The notes below the pieces were generated by a model, which saw only the letters and a program-made list of their open reading frames with translations, searched no databases and had not been told where the DNA came from. A DNA stretch of 39,574 bases from a virus, in the IMG/VR virus record IMGVR_UViG_3300015242_000031, positions 1 to 39,574 of that record; one strand, written 5' to 3'. This document shows positions 8,553 through 16,855 of the stretch, one piece after another. Position 1 is the first letter of the stretch; the number at the start of each line of letters is the position of its first letter. The translations under genes and the position numbers were made by a program.

Positions 8553-8807
8553 ATGAGATTGAGTGTATTGAATTACGATGATTTCAAGATAGTAGTCAAT
8601 TCTTTTGAAGGCGATCTGCAGAAGGTTTTCTATTCAAAAGCAGGCAGTGGTGCAGTCGCCTTCGCAACTGCTCTTTTCCATTCCCGCGATCAGTATGTTC
8701 AAGGAACATTGGTTCCGGGTGGCGTGGTTGAGAGTACGTTTTTGGCAGATTTCCCGGCTGCAATTCTACTGACCAGCACGACTGGTTTCATGGGTAGTGA
8801 TTTCTAG
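8553..8807 (+). CDS. Hypothetical small head protein (84 aa)
   Basis: The start MRLSVLNYDD is chosen because GAGG sits 10 nt upstream (8539-8542); an earlier ATG at 8493 would overlap the preceding gene and adds an unlikely basic extension. The sequence is mixed alpha/beta, ending AAILLTSTTGFMGSDF. I do not recognise a family. Its position between the decoration-like protein and the helix-hairpin protein points to a virion or head-assembly role. Confidence 0.6.
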   Translation: MRLSVLNYDDFKIVVNSFEGDLQKVFYSKAGSGAVAFATALFHSRDQYVQGTLVPGGVVESTFLADFPAAILLTSTTGFMGSDF

Positions 8808-8816
8808 GAGCAACCT

Positions 8817-9539
8817 ATGGGCGCACCTGAATTTGACCCGTCCGACTTCACGCCTGGAGTGCCGAGCAATACTCCGCTTGCCGCTGAAACTCCGGGATTG
8901 AGCGAAGGAGCGAAGCAGTTTATCCGTCAGTACGTCCCTGCTGACGACAGCAAGGATGTCATTGTCACGTTTGAAATCGTGAATGAGTTCAAGCCGGCAA
9001 AATCTCGTATTGCGAGTGAAGTAGCTGGCAAACCTGTCGAGATTTATGAGGATGTAGTGTTCATCCGCAAGAATGTGCGTGGGAACAACACCCTTGAAGT
9101 ACATCGGCCCGTCAGGGATGAGGACAAGCGCGAGTTTCCATTTTCCTGGCAGGAATTTCAGAAAGGAGAAAAGGCCGCAGCGCGCGGAACACCCCTCAAC
9201 AAACTCGTGGGCATGCATCCGTCTATCCTGCGTCAATATCACGCATTGAATGTGTTCACCATTGAGGATTTGGCTCTCGTTTCTGACATCGGACTGCAGA
9301 ATCTGGGAACGGGCTCTCGCGAACTGCGTCGCGCAGCCATCGAATGGGTCGAACGCATGCAGCCCGTCACGCCTACAGCCTCCGATCCGCAGTTGCTCGA
9401 CCTGGTCGCGCGCATGGATGCGAAGTTGGATTCGCAACAGGCTACCATCGAGAAGCTGATGGAGGAGAACGCCAAGCTCAAAACGGTGAAGAAGAAGCCG
9501 GGGCCGAAGAAGAAAGCGATCCCGCTTCCGGAGGCGTAA
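8817..9539 (+). CDS. Virion-associated protein with coiled-coil C-terminus (240 aa)
   Basis: RBS TAGGAGCAACCT precedes ATG. Residues about 30-120 form a mixed domain with a conserved-looking segment (EIYEDVVFIRKNVRGN). Residues about 125-175 contain LGMHPS-like helices and ALNVFTIEDLALVSDIGLQNLG, reminiscent of a helix-hairpin-helix/SAM-like fold. Residues 190-225 are a predicted coiled coil, ending in a Lys-rich tail (KKKPGPKKKA). It is found next to capsid and connector genes, so a structural or packaging-related DNA-binding role is suspected but unproven. Confidence 0.6.
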   Translation: MGAPEFDPSDFTPGVPSNTPLAAETPGLSEGAKQFIRQYVPADDSKDVIVTFEIVNEFKPAKSRIASEVAGKPVEIYEDVVFIRKNVRGNNTLEVHRPVRDEDKREFPFSWQEFQKGEKAAARGTPLNKLVGMHPSILRQYHALNVFTIEDLALVSDIGLQNLGTGSRELRRAAIEWVERMQPVTPTASDPQLLDLVARMDAKLDSQQATIEKLMEENAKLKTVKKKPGPKKKAIPLPEA

Positions 9540-10238
9540 ATGTCGCTGCTCTCGATCTGTCAGGCGGCTGCAGGAGCCAGCGGCTTCTCTGCGCCTGCGA
9601 CGATCATCGGCAATCCGGACGATACCGCCATCCTATTGTTGCGCCTGCTGAATAAGGGCGGCAAGAAGCTCGCCTGGAAGCCCTGGGAGATTCTGCAGAA
9701 GGAATACACCTTCGCCACGGTGGCGGCGACGGCGACATACGCCTTTCCCAGCGACCTGAAATATTTCCTCGACTACACCGCGTGGGATCGCAGTCAATTC
9801 TGGGCGCTACGAGGCTCGCTGAGCCCGTCTGAATGGCAGCGCTACAAGTCCGGCACCCAGACGACTACGCCGCGCACGCGCTTTCGTATCAAGGGAGGGC
9901 TGATCTATCTGGATCCCACTCCCGGTGGTGTCGATAACCTCGTCATTGAGTACATCTCCAGGAACTGGGTGACGGATGTCGGGGGTGCCAATCCGGCCAA
10001 TTCATTTACGGCGGACGCACAGGTCAGCCTGATCGATGAGGATCTCCTCGAGCTCGATCTGACGTGGCGATTCCTCGAACGCAAGGGATTGGCCTACGCG
10101 GAAGCGAAAGACGAATTTGATCAGGTCTTTGAATCCACCTTCGGTCGCGATGTACCCAAGATCCCGGTGAATGCCGGCATCGACTACGAGATCTGGCCGC
10201 CGCTGCCCACCTTGCCTAGCACAGGCTACACGGGCTAA
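9540..10238 (+). CDS. Head-tail adaptor / tail tubular-like protein (232 aa)
   Basis: It sits between capsid-cluster genes and the gp10-like hub, the position of the podovirus adaptor (P22 gp4 / T7 gp11 role). N-terminal helices (SLLSICQAAAGASGF... DDTAILLLRLLNKGG) are followed by a beta-rich region (YTFATVAATATYAFPSDL) and C-terminal helices (LLELDLTWRFLERKGLAYAE) that match the familiar pattern of these adaptors. Its stop overlaps the next start (TAATG). The assignment rests on pattern and gene order, not a catalytic motif. Confidence 0.7.
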   Translation: MSLLSICQAAAGASGFSAPATIIGNPDDTAILLLRLLNKGGKKLAWKPWEILQKEYTFATVAATATYAFPSDLKYFLDYTAWDRSQFWALRGSLSPSEWQRYKSGTQTTTPRTRFRIKGGLIYLDPTPGGVDNLVIEYISRNWVTDVGGANPANSFTADAQVSLIDEDLLELDLTWRFLERKGLAYAEAKDEFDQVFESTFGRDVPKIPVNAGIDYEIWPPLPTLPSTGYTG

Positions 10239-11791
10239 TGGCTGCGCGCAGAGGCATCAATCGGCAGCAGAAAGCGGAGCCGATTCCGTTTCCGAGTCCC
10301 GTGGGAGGCTGGAACGCACGCGATGCCTTGGCCGCAATGCCGCCGGAAGACGCAGTCGTGTTGGACAACTGGTTTCCCGGCCTGGGCTCGTGTCGAACCC
10401 GTGCAGGCGGAACGGCCTACGCGAATACGCTCGGCGGCGCGGTTCGCACGGTATTTGAGTTCAACGCAAAGACCACGCGCAAGTTTTTAGGCATGGCCGG
10501 CGGCAAGATCTGGGATATATCCGCCGCGGGTGCTGGCGTCTCCCTCGCCACGGGTTTTGCATCCGATGTCTGGGATTGTGCGCAGTTCGATGATGCATCC
10601 GGCGGCGCGCGCATGGGACTGGTAAACGGCTCGGATGCCCCGCAGAACTACGATGGCGCGACGGTCTCGGCCATGACGATTTCGGGCAGTGGATTAACAC
10701 CTGCGAACCTCAATGGAATCCAGATCCACAAGGCCCGATCTTATTTCTGGGACGATCGTAGTCAGGACTTCTGGTTTTCGGCCACCAACGCCTTGGGTGG
10801 CGTGCTCTCGAAATTTCCCTTAGGCCGATTGCCCAACACCGGTGGCAATCTCATGGCCATGGTGACGTGGTCGATCGATTCCGGAAATGGCCCCAATGAT
10901 GCGGCTGTGTTCGTAATGAGTTCTGGGGTCATATTGGCCTATTTGGGCTCTGATCCGAGCACGACGACAGATTGGTCGCTCGTGGGCCGATATAACTTGG
11001 GCGCTCCGATCAGCAAGCGGGCGATCAAGAAGATTGGTGCGGATGTCGTCATTGCGACCAAGTCCGGTTACGTGTCGCTTGCGCAGATCTTCCAAAGCGG
11101 CGACTTCAACGAGTCTTCGAGCGCGATCTCCACCAAAATCCGTCAAGCGGTCATCGATGCCGCGGCCTCATTCAGTGGGCTCTTTGGCTGGCACATGCAG
11201 CAGTATCCGAATGGCAATTATGCGCTGATCAACATCCCCACCTCGACCACGGATTTCCAACAGCACGTTTTCAACACCGAAACCAAGGCATGGTGCCGAT
11301 TCACCGGTCAAAACGCACTGTGTTGGGGGCTGTACAACGACAATCTATATTACGGCACTGCGGCTGGAACGGTCATCAAGGCTGACAGTGGCATGACCGA
11401 CAATGGCGCAGCCATTTTATGCAACGGCCAGCCGTCATGGAATGATCTGCAAAATCCCAGTAAGGAGAAACGACTGTCGGGGCTGCGGCTTTTCCTGAGT
11501 CGACAGGCCGCCACGCTCAATTACGTGGTGAACGTGGGGTTTGATTTCAAATCCCTCATTCCCATGATCAATCAGAACCTGTTGGATTTCACAGGGTCCA
11601 CATGGCCGTTGTGGGAATCCTCACCGTGGGACACCCAACCGTGGGGCGGTGGGGACTTGACCAGCAATCAATGGTGCTCGGCCTCGGGGGCTGGCTTTTT
11701 TGTGGGGATCGCTGTGCAGATGCAGCTGAATTCACAGCGCGTGCAATGGTACGCCACCAACTATTTGGAAGAACCCGGGGGAGTACTGTAA
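10238..11791 (+). CDS. P22 gp10-like DNA stabilisation / tail hub protein (517 aa)
   Basis: The N-terminus (IPFPSPVGGWNARDALAAMP ... DNWFPGLGSCRTRAGG) is the hallmark opening of podovirus tail-hub/packaged-DNA stabilisation proteins. Repeated beta-blade-like segments follow (KFLGMAGGKIWDIS, RMGLVNGSDAPQNYDG, LYYGTAAGTVIKADSG), consistent with a beta-propeller. It would plug the portal-adaptor channel and anchor the needle or fibres. It overlaps both neighbours by one base (TAATG). Confidence 0.8.
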   Translation: MAARRGINRQQKAEPIPFPSPVGGWNARDALAAMPPEDAVVLDNWFPGLGSCRTRAGGTAYANTLGGAVRTVFEFNAKTTRKFLGMAGGKIWDISAAGAGVSLATGFASDVWDCAQFDDASGGARMGLVNGSDAPQNYDGATVSAMTISGSGLTPANLNGIQIHKARSYFWDDRSQDFWFSATNALGGVLSKFPLGRLPNTGGNLMAMVTWSIDSGNGPNDAAVFVMSSGVILAYLGSDPSTTTDWSLVGRYNLGAPISKRAIKKIGADVVIATKSGYVSLAQIFQSGDFNESSSAISTKIRQAVIDAAASFSGLFGWHMQQYPNGNYALINIPTSTTDFQQHVFNTETKAWCRFTGQNALCWGLYNDNLYYGTAAGTVIKADSGMTDNGAAILCNGQPSWNDLQNPSKEKRLSGLRLFLSRQAATLNYVVNVGFDFKSLIPMINQNLLDFTGSTWPLWESSPWDTQPWGGGDLTSNQWCSASGAGFFVGIAVQMQLNSQRVQWYATNYLEEPGGVL

Positions 11792-12696
11792 TGGGCGGTT
11801 GGTCAGGTGGCGTCTATACCCGGTTTCGCAACTGGGTCAGTGACAAAGCAAACTCCATTAATCCACAGGCGGCGCTGTTCGATCAGGAGGATGATGGTTT
11901 TGCGGGCGGCCTGAATAACTGCGTTACGAAAGATGGCCTCAACAAGCCATCGGCCGCCATGGACTGGAATGGGCAGAATCTGACGGGTGTTTTGAACTTT
12001 GCCAATACCGGAACAGTGCAATTATCGGGCGGAAAAGTAACAGTCAATTCGACGGGTAATATCGTCATCATTCCGACGAATACGAGTAGCGGACTCGATC
12101 TAAACAACAATAACACCACTGTCGCGAATCCGACTCTACGGCTCATCAATGCCAATGCAGCCGCTCAGACCCTGGTCGATTGGTTTGCAAACTCAGTGCT
12201 CTCAGGCCGCATTCGAAATGATTTTACCGGCAGCATGAATTATGTCGCCTTTTCCACTGGATCACATTCATGGTTTGTGGGGGGCGATGCAGGCACAGGG
12301 ACCAACGCCGCGGCCATTACGACTGCGGGTATTTTGCGAGCGATTGACCAATCCAATAATTTGCAGGATGTGGGATGGCGCGATTGTCCGCAAAATCTGC
12401 AAAGTGCCAATTACACGTGTGTGCTGGGGGATCGTGGAAAACAGATGATGACCGTCACGGGCGGTATTACCTTCACGATTCCTGCCAATGCATCCGTTGC
12501 CTACCCTCTCGGGACGGTCCTGACGTTCTGCAACACCAGCGGTTCCAACATATCAATTGCCATCAACACCGATCAAATGGTTTTGGCTGGCTCTGGGTCA
12601 ACGGTGGGTACACGCACACTGGCCAATTCGGGTGTCGCGACTGCGATCAAAACACAGTCCACACAATGGCTGATCAATGGCGCGGGTTTGACCTGA
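11791..12696 (+). CDS. Tail fibre / receptor-binding protein (301 aa)
   Basis: The N-terminal 60 residues (YTRFRNWVSDKANSINPQAA ... FAGGLNNCVTKDG) are a typical podovirus tail-fibre attachment module. Beta-rich Asn/Thr/Gly repeats follow (e.g. TNTSSGLDLNNNNTTVANPT) and a C-terminal domain with GITFTIPANASVAYPLGTVL resembles fibre tip domains. It probably attaches to the hub encoded just upstream and contacts the host receptor. ATG overlaps the hub stop (TAATG), and its own stop overlaps the next start (TGATG). Confidence 0.75.
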   Translation: MGGWSGGVYTRFRNWVSDKANSINPQAALFDQEDDGFAGGLNNCVTKDGLNKPSAAMDWNGQNLTGVLNFANTGTVQLSGGKVTVNSTGNIVIIPTNTSSGLDLNNNNTTVANPTLRLINANAAAQTLVDWFANSVLSGRIRNDFTGSMNYVAFSTGSHSWFVGGDAGTGTNAAAITTAGILRAIDQSNNLQDVGWRDCPQNLQSANYTCVLGDRGKQMMTVTGGITFTIPANASVAYPLGTVLTFCNTSGSNISIAINTDQMVLAGSGSTVGTRTLANSGVATAIKTQSTQWLINGAGLT

Positions 12697-13292
12697 TGAG
12701 CGGCCTGCTGAATGTGCTCGCCGGGGGTACGCCGCGCTTTGTGCCCGTGACGAGTTCGCACCTGGCCGCCGGTTCCGGAACCGATACGATTCCCATCTAC
12801 TGCACTGGATTGACCATTGAAAACTGGGGCGGCTCCGGCGGTGGTGCAGGCGGGACTGGCAGCGGATGCGGAGCTTCCGCCGGATTCAAGGGCGCTTCGG
12901 GCGGCTACTGCAAGACCATAGTGGCCATTATTCCAGCCGATTGGGGCAAAACCATCAATTGGAGCAATGGGGCGGCTGGAACCGCGGGTGTCGGCACTGG
13001 AGGGGCAGGAGGGGCTTCTGCGATCAGTTCCGGAACCTATGCGGTTCCCGCCACGATGAATGCGGGTGGGGGTGCGGGTGCAGTCAGCGGAACGGGCGGG
13101 GGTGCGGGAGGTACCGCATCCGGTGGCAATACGACCAACACGGCAGGCAATGCCGCCGGGCCCGGGGGAACAGGCAATGGAATCGCAGGAACCAACGGCA
13201 CGGGTAACGGGGGTGGATCTGCCGGCGGTGTCGGGACGGGCCATCCGGGTGGCGCAGGCGGAAGCGGTCAGTCCATCTTCCGATATACGTGA
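12696..13292 (+). CDS. Glycine-rich tail-tip protein (198 aa)
   Basis: After an ordinary N-terminal 45 residues, the protein becomes extremely Gly-rich (AGGTGSGCGASAGFKGASGG; GNGGGSAGGVGTGHPGGAGG), like the polyglycine-rich domains at phage fibre tips and adhesins that can pack as polyglycine-II helices. It is translated by overlap with the fibre gene (TGATG). It is a probable variable receptor-contacting tip or fibre accessory; the role is inferred from composition and position. Confidence 0.65.
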   Translation: MSGLLNVLAGGTPRFVPVTSSHLAAGSGTDTIPIYCTGLTIENWGGSGGGAGGTGSGCGASAGFKGASGGYCKTIVAIIPADWGKTINWSNGAAGTAGVGTGGAGGASAISSGTYAVPATMNAGGGAGAVSGTGGGAGGTASGGNTTNTAGNAAGPGGTGNGIAGTNGTGNGGGSAGGVGTGHPGGAGGSGQSIFRYT

Positions 13293-13615
13293 CGCACTTC
13301 GAACACTACCAGTCGGGTCAGGTTTTCGGCATTCATTATTGGTTCGATTCCCGTGGCGATGCGATCCCCAAACACGTCCATGAGGCTGAGTTGGCGCACA
13401 ATCTCATTGTCATGCGCGGATCTGTCATGCTGTTGACTGATCAACGCCCGCGCATCTGTGGACCGGGAGTTTACGATCTGGAGTGGTCACAGCCGCATGA
13501 GATTATTGCCTTGGAGGATTGCTGCGAGACAATTCATCTTTTCCTGAACGGCCAGCCGCATGGTTATGATTCACTGTCGGACAATGAGTTGCGAGGCACC
13601 CTTGGCAACCCCTGA
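13289..13615 (+). CDS. Cupin-like protein (108 aa)
   Basis: It starts at GTG 13289, overlapping the previous TGA. The sequence fits a small single cupin barrel: GDAIPKHVHEAELAHNLIVM contains the H-x-H...E...H pattern of cupin motif 1, then MRGSVML, and QPHEIIALED resembles motif 2 with its His. It is located within the tail-fibre cluster and could be a carbohydrate- or metal-binding tail accessory, or a small assembly factor. No substrate can be assigned. Confidence 0.6.
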   Translation: MTHFEHYQSGQVFGIHYWFDSRGDAIPKHVHEAELAHNLIVMRGSVMLLTDQRPRICGPGVYDLEWSQPHEIIALEDCCETIHLFLNGQPHGYDSLSDNELRGTLGNP

Positions 13616-14129
13616 AGAAGAACGCGCGGCTCTCATGGCCCAGATTGCGAGCACCATGATGCCGAAGGCCTCACTCGATCCAACCTCTCCGATGTATGGC
13701 ACGACCGATGAGGCTGCCCAAGCGGCGTTCGGACGTCTGACTCCGGGGGATCTCGAGCAAGCAGGCGTGATCTATCAGATGCCCGATGGCAAATACGCCT
13801 ATTCCATCCCGACCACGCAAAATCAGCATGATCACTTCGCGCTCAAGGCTGCGACCGGTGACAGTCAGAAGTTGTCCGGGATTTATCACACGCATCCGGG
13901 GAGCGATGTGAATGGACAATATTTCTCGCCCAACGATATCGAGATCGCGAAGCAGTTGGCGGTGCCGAGTTACGTGCAGTTCCTGAAGGACGGCTCGATT
14001 CGCAGCTTCACCACGGGGAAGACCAAGACTCAATCACTCAGTACCGATGGCAATCGCTTCGCCATGACTAGAGTGGCGCACGGTGATCCTCTGATGCTGC
14101 CGCCGCCCACGCCAGTTGCACAGAATTGA
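13584..14129 (+). CDS. JAMM/DUF4329-like putative metallopeptidase (181 aa)
   Basis: Residues about 95-115 read GIYHTHPGSDVNGQYFSPND. This matches the JAMM-type zinc signature H-x-H-P...S-x2-D found in DUF4329 and other JAB/MPN-fold proteins. The C-terminus is Pro-rich. The start at 13584 (MSCEAPLATPEEE) is preferred; in-frame ATGs at 13560 and 13566 lie deeper in the cupin gene. A peptidase or isopeptidase acting at the host surface or on tail components is possible. The upstream catalytic Glu of classic JAMM proteins was not confidently located. Confidence 0.6.
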   Translation: MSCEAPLATPEEERAALMAQIASTMMPKASLDPTSPMYGTTDEAAQAAFGRLTPGDLEQAGVIYQMPDGKYAYSIPTTQNQHDHFALKAATGDSQKLSGIYHTHPGSDVNGQYFSPNDIEIAKQLAVPSYVQFLKDGSIRSFTTGKTKTQSLSTDGNRFAMTRVAHGDPLMLPPPTPVAQN

Positions 14130-14130
14130 T

Positions 14131-14373
14131 ATGACTGACTTGCTGATTCCGGGTCTAACACTGATTTGTGGTCTTGCCGGCGGCTTTGCCGGCGCGCGCG
14201 GTGCGGTCGTGCGCTTGGAAACGCAGATGCTCGATATGCGTAAACGAATGGACGCCGTCGAAGCCCGGGTGCAGCGGCATAGCAATGATCTGCTCGTCCA
14301 TGACATGGAGATTGAACTGGCGCTCACGAAACTCGATATCCCGCGCGTGCGTCGGCAAAGCGTGCAACAGTGA
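14131..14373 (+). CDS. Small membrane/coiled-coil lysis-cassette protein (80 aa)
   Basis: One N-terminal hydrophobic segment (LIPGLTLICGLAGGFAG) is followed by a basic patch and a predicted coiled coil (RLETQMLDMRKRMDAVEARV). This topology suits an inner-membrane spanin-like or holin-accessory protein. It is first in the lysis group, and its stop overlaps the GTG start of the endolysin. Family membership is not certain. Confidence 0.6.
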   Translation: MTDLLIPGLTLICGLAGGFAGARGAVVRLETQMLDMRKRMDAVEARVQRHSNDLLVHDMEIELALTKLDIPRVRRQSVQQ

Positions 14374-14717
14374 CTCTCGGTGAGCAGCAACGCAGATTTC
14401 TACCTCTCATCGCACGATTAATCGACTATACCTATTCGCAAGGGTATGAGCTGACGGCTGGTGAGTTCTATCGCACGCCTGAACAAGCCGCACTCAATGC
14501 CAAGAACGGGGCCGGGATCGCGCACAGCCTGCACACGCAGCGTCTGGCGGTCGACCTGCAGTTGTTCAAAGATCAGGTCTATCTGACCGATAGTCGCGAT
14601 TATGAATTGTTAGGTGAATTCTGGAAGACGCTGGATCCAGATTGTTGCTGGGGCGGTGATTTCATTAGCCGCGTTGATGGCAATCATTTTTCTTTAACGT
14701 GGGGTGGTGTTAAATGA
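14370..14717 (+). CDS. Endolysin, M15 (VanY-like) peptidase
   Basis: A 115-aa protein with the M15 peptidase zinc signature: SLHTQRLAVDLQL gives S-x-H-x6-D, and DGNHFSL supplies the second His ligand (N-H-F). The GGDF element precedes it, as in phage L-Ala-D-Glu endopeptidases. It would cleave peptidoglycan peptide cross-bridges at lysis. The GTG start overlaps the preceding TGA. There is no signal peptide, so export depends on a holin, probably the next gene. Confidence 0.8.
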   Translation: MTLGEQQRRFLPLIARLIDYTYSQGYELTAGEFYRTPEQAALNAKNGAGIAHSLHTQRLAVDLQLFKDQVYLTDSRDYELLGEFWKTLDPDCCWGGDFISRVDGNHFSLTWGGVK

Positions 14718-15037
14718 CTGATCCCGTCGCACTTCCGTGGTACCGATCCCGGATCATTGTGGGTATCGCAACCATCATCGCCACCCGATTGCTCGATTAC
14801 GCACAGAAGCAGTGGCACTTCGATGCATCCGTGTTCGGCCTGACGGTTACTGACATTGTGTCATTCATTCTGGATGGAATCGCGGCGATCTCGGCCTATA
14901 TGGCATTGCATGCCCGGGTTGCTCCCACAATCCCCATCCCGCCCGTCGTCACGCTCACCAAATCCGCCGCTGACCAAATCAATGGAGCACCCAATGAAAC
15001 CCCAGTTCCTCCTACTCCTCATGCTCCTTCTGGCTAG
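14714..15037 (+). CDS. Putative holin (107 aa)
   Basis: ATG overlaps the endolysin stop (ATGA). Two hydrophobic segments are visible (IIVGIATIIATRLLDYA and VTDIVSFILDGIAAISAYMA), then a Pro-rich cytoplasmic-type tail. Size, topology and adjacency to the endolysin support a holin that releases the enzyme through the inner membrane. No specific holin family was recognised. Confidence 0.6.
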   Translation: MTDPVALPWYRSRIIVGIATIIATRLLDYAQKQWHFDASVFGLTVTDIVSFILDGIAAISAYMALHARVAPTIPIPPVVTLTKSAADQINGAPNETPVPPTPHAPSG

Positions 15038-15332
15038 CTGCGCCCAGCTCGGACTCAGTACTCCGAAAGGATTCGATCAGCAGTTGGCGAACGCCTATGG
15101 CATTCACACCGCGGTCATCTCGGCGACCACCACGGCGCTGAATGCGGGCAGCCTGTCGAGCGCAGATGCCATTCAAGTGCAGACCATCGCCACCACCTCG
15201 AGAACGCTGCTGGATACCGCCAAAGCCGCTGAGACCGCCGGGGATACCGCAGGCGCCCAGAAGAACCTCGTGCTCGCCACGAGCGCGCTGCAGGCCTTGC
15301 AGGCCTACCTCAACACTCACGGGAGCAAATGA
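14994..15332 (+). CDS. Lipoprotein, possible outer spanin (112 aa)
   Basis: Lipoprotein signal peptide MKPQFLLLLMLLLASC with lipobox LASC; RBS GGAG lies 8 nt upstream. The mature part is Ala/Thr-rich and helical. It overlaps the end of the holin gene in another frame, the overlap style often seen for outer-spanin genes. It lies in the lysis cassette, so an outer-membrane spanin is a reasonable guess, although the length and Ala-rich helix also fit a general phage lipoprotein. Confidence 0.6.
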   Translation: MKPQFLLLLMLLLASCAQLGLSTPKGFDQQLANAYGIHTAVISATTTALNAGSLSSADAIQVQTIATTSRTLLDTAKAAETAGDTAGAQKNLVLATSALQALQAYLNTHGSK

Positions 15333-15333
15333 T

Positions 15334-15540
15334 ATGGGTACTGCTGTTGCCGTTGCTGTCGATCTGCTGGTAGAACTCCTGAAAAACGCCGGCCAGATCA
15401 GTCAGCTAATCCAGACCGCCCAGGCGAATGGGCAGACCATGCTCACACCCGAACAATGGGCCACTATCGTAGGTGCCGATGACTCGGCGGAAACCGCGTT
15501 GGCTGCGGCGATTGCCACCGCGAAGTCTCAAGGCAGATGA
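15334..15540 (+). CDS. Hypothetical protein (68 aa)
   Basis: The ATG follows GGGAGCAAATGAT. A helical, Ala-rich small protein (VDLLVELLKNAGQISQLIQT), ending AKSQGR. No family recognised. Its last six codons resemble the last six codons of the downstream endonuclease gene, suggesting the latter was inserted at this gene's end. Confidence 0.55.
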   Translation: MGTAVAVAVDLLVELLKNAGQISQLIQTAQANGQTMLTPEQWATIVGADDSAETALAAAIATAKSQGR

Positions 15541-15554
15541 GTTAGGATGTTGGA

Positions 15555-16079
15555 ATGCCAGCAAAGAAAAATATAGCCGTGGGACAACGGTTCGAGAGGT
15601 TGACAGTACTTGCGGAAGCAGATCGAAGCAGCGGCGGCCATATCCGATATTTCTGCGTATGTGATTGCGGTACGTTCGGAATTTTCAAAGGTACCAAACT
15701 TCTTAATTGCGAGACGCGATCGTGCGGCTGTCTAAGGCGTGCCGTTCAATTTAAGCATGGGCATGCGCCACATAGTGGCTACTCAAGGACTTATTCTTCC
15801 TGGGTAAATATGATTAGCCGATGCACTTATCCAACACATCCTGATTTCCATAATTATGGTGGCAGAGGAATTGAAGTGTGCGCCCGTTGGCGTTCTTCTT
15901 TCGCGGCATTCTTGGGCGATGTTGGGGAACGTCCTACGACAGACCATTCGATTGATCGATTTCCAGATAACAATGGAAATTACGAACCAGGGAACTGCCG
16001 ATGGGCTACCTGGAAGCAACAAGCAATGAATAAACGCATCTCTGTTTCACAACAGGGGAGCAAATCACAAGGTAGATAA
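15555..16079 (+). CDS. HNH/EDxHD-type homing endonuclease (putative)
   Basis: A 174-aa protein of a common free-standing phage family. An N-terminal zinc-ribbon-like part (CVCDCGTFGIF ... SCGCLRR) binds DNA. The centre has SWVNMISRCTYP and YGGRGIEVCARW, and the C-terminal nuclease-like motif is HSIDRFPDNNGNYEPGNCRW. The D..N/H pattern is similar to EDxHD and HNH-like homing enzymes (I-Bth0305I-type comparison from family knowledge). AT content is higher than the flanking genes and it separates two structural/lysis genes, both signs of insertion. Confidence 0.7.
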   Translation: MPAKKNIAVGQRFERLTVLAEADRSSGGHIRYFCVCDCGTFGIFKGTKLLNCETRSCGCLRRAVQFKHGHAPHSGYSRTYSSWVNMISRCTYPTHPDFHNYGGRGIEVCARWRSSFAAFLGDVGERPTTDHSIDRFPDNNGNYEPGNCRWATWKQQAMNKRISVSQQGSKSQGR

Positions 16080-16083
16080 AATC

Positions 16084-16662
16084 ATGGCCACCATTTCTTT
16101 CACCGCTGCCGAACTCGCCGCTCTCGCTAAACAGGTCGCTCCGCTGATTCCTGTGGGCACTACGCCCCCGGGGGTGACCCCTCCCGTGACCACACCACCG
16201 GCAGGAGCGTTCTACATCTTCAATGGGGGTGTTTCGACCAACGGGAACCTGGATTACAGCTACGGCAATCAACCCTGGTCGCTCAGCTACGGAAAGACGG
16301 TGCTCCTGAAGGGAGATGCTGCGTGGCAACCGCGCATGCCGAATGACAATCTCAGCACCAAGCCCTTCACCAAAGTCACTGTCAAGATTCGGCCGACTCA
16401 GCCCTCCACGTTCATTTCAGGCATGGAAATGATCGGCGATGTTCCGATCCCCGGCAGCAAGCCCGGGGGCGTCAATATCATGCAGTACGGACCCAATCCT
16501 ATGGTGATTGGTCAGTGGAATACCTACACCATTCCTTTGAGCGCTTATGGCAATCTGCCGGGACTGGACATCTACAAAGTATCTTTCCAGCACCAAGCGG
16601 GTCCGGGAGTCAATCTGGCGACGGATAGCTGCGAGTTTGATGCTCTCGCGTTCATACCTTGA
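16084..16662 (+). CDS. Putative carbohydrate-binding / virion surface protein (192 aa)
   Basis: The N-terminal 40 residues are helical then Pro/Thr-rich (TTPPGVTPPVTTPPAGAFY), forming a linker. Residues 43-192 are a predicted beta-sandwich with aromatic and Gly-rich strands (FNGGVSTNGNLDYSYGNQPW, QWNTYTIPLSAYGNLPGLDI), like carbohydrate-binding modules. It is the last gene of the rightward operon before the convergent junction. Function is inferred from fold-like pattern; possibly a host-glycan binding decoration. Confidence 0.55.
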   Translation: MATISFTAAELAALAKQVAPLIPVGTTPPGVTPPVTTPPAGAFYIFNGGVSTNGNLDYSYGNQPWSLSYGKTVLLKGDAAWQPRMPNDNLSTKPFTKVTVKIRPTQPSTFISGMEMIGDVPIPGSKPGGVNIMQYGPNPMVIGQWNTYTIPLSAYGNLPGLDIYKVSFQHQAGPGVNLATDSCEFDALAFIP

Positions 16663-16768
16663 GATTTATTTTCGATTCGACTACCTGATTTGCCTTCCTG
16701 AAATGTCTATCTAGGTAGGAGCAGGGAAGACACGGACGTCGATCTCATCCGCTATGAGCGTGCTCAGG
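16663..16768. other. Convergent intergenic region
   Basis: The rightward virion operon (stop at 16662) and the leftward early operon meet here. Transcription termination would be expected, but I see no convincing GC stem followed by a T-run. Only weak inverted pieces (CTACCT...AGGTAG) are present. The AT-rich stretch right after 16662 is unlike its surroundings. Confidence 0.5.
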
Positions 16769-16855
16769 TCAGAGCCCCGGGAGAATCCGATAGAGACGCA
16801 GGTATATGCGAGGCCCGAAGCCCGTGTAAATCAACTTCTGCCAATATTTCTTCAT
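16769..16855 (-). CDS. Possible 28-aa basic peptide at operon end
   Basis: A very short frame starting MKKYWQKLIYTGFGPRIY, whose ATG overlaps the stop of the ribbon-helix-helix gene (ATGA), the joining style used throughout this operon. It is basic and aromatic. It may be a genuine last cistron or chance; no family is recognised. Confidence 0.3.
   Translation of the reverse strand: MKKYWQKLIYTGFGPRIYLRLYRILPGL

Noticed and set aside
11791-13292. Diversity-generating retroelement around the tail fibre
   Set aside because: No reverse transcriptase, template repeat or adenine-biased variable repeat was seen anywhere in the window.
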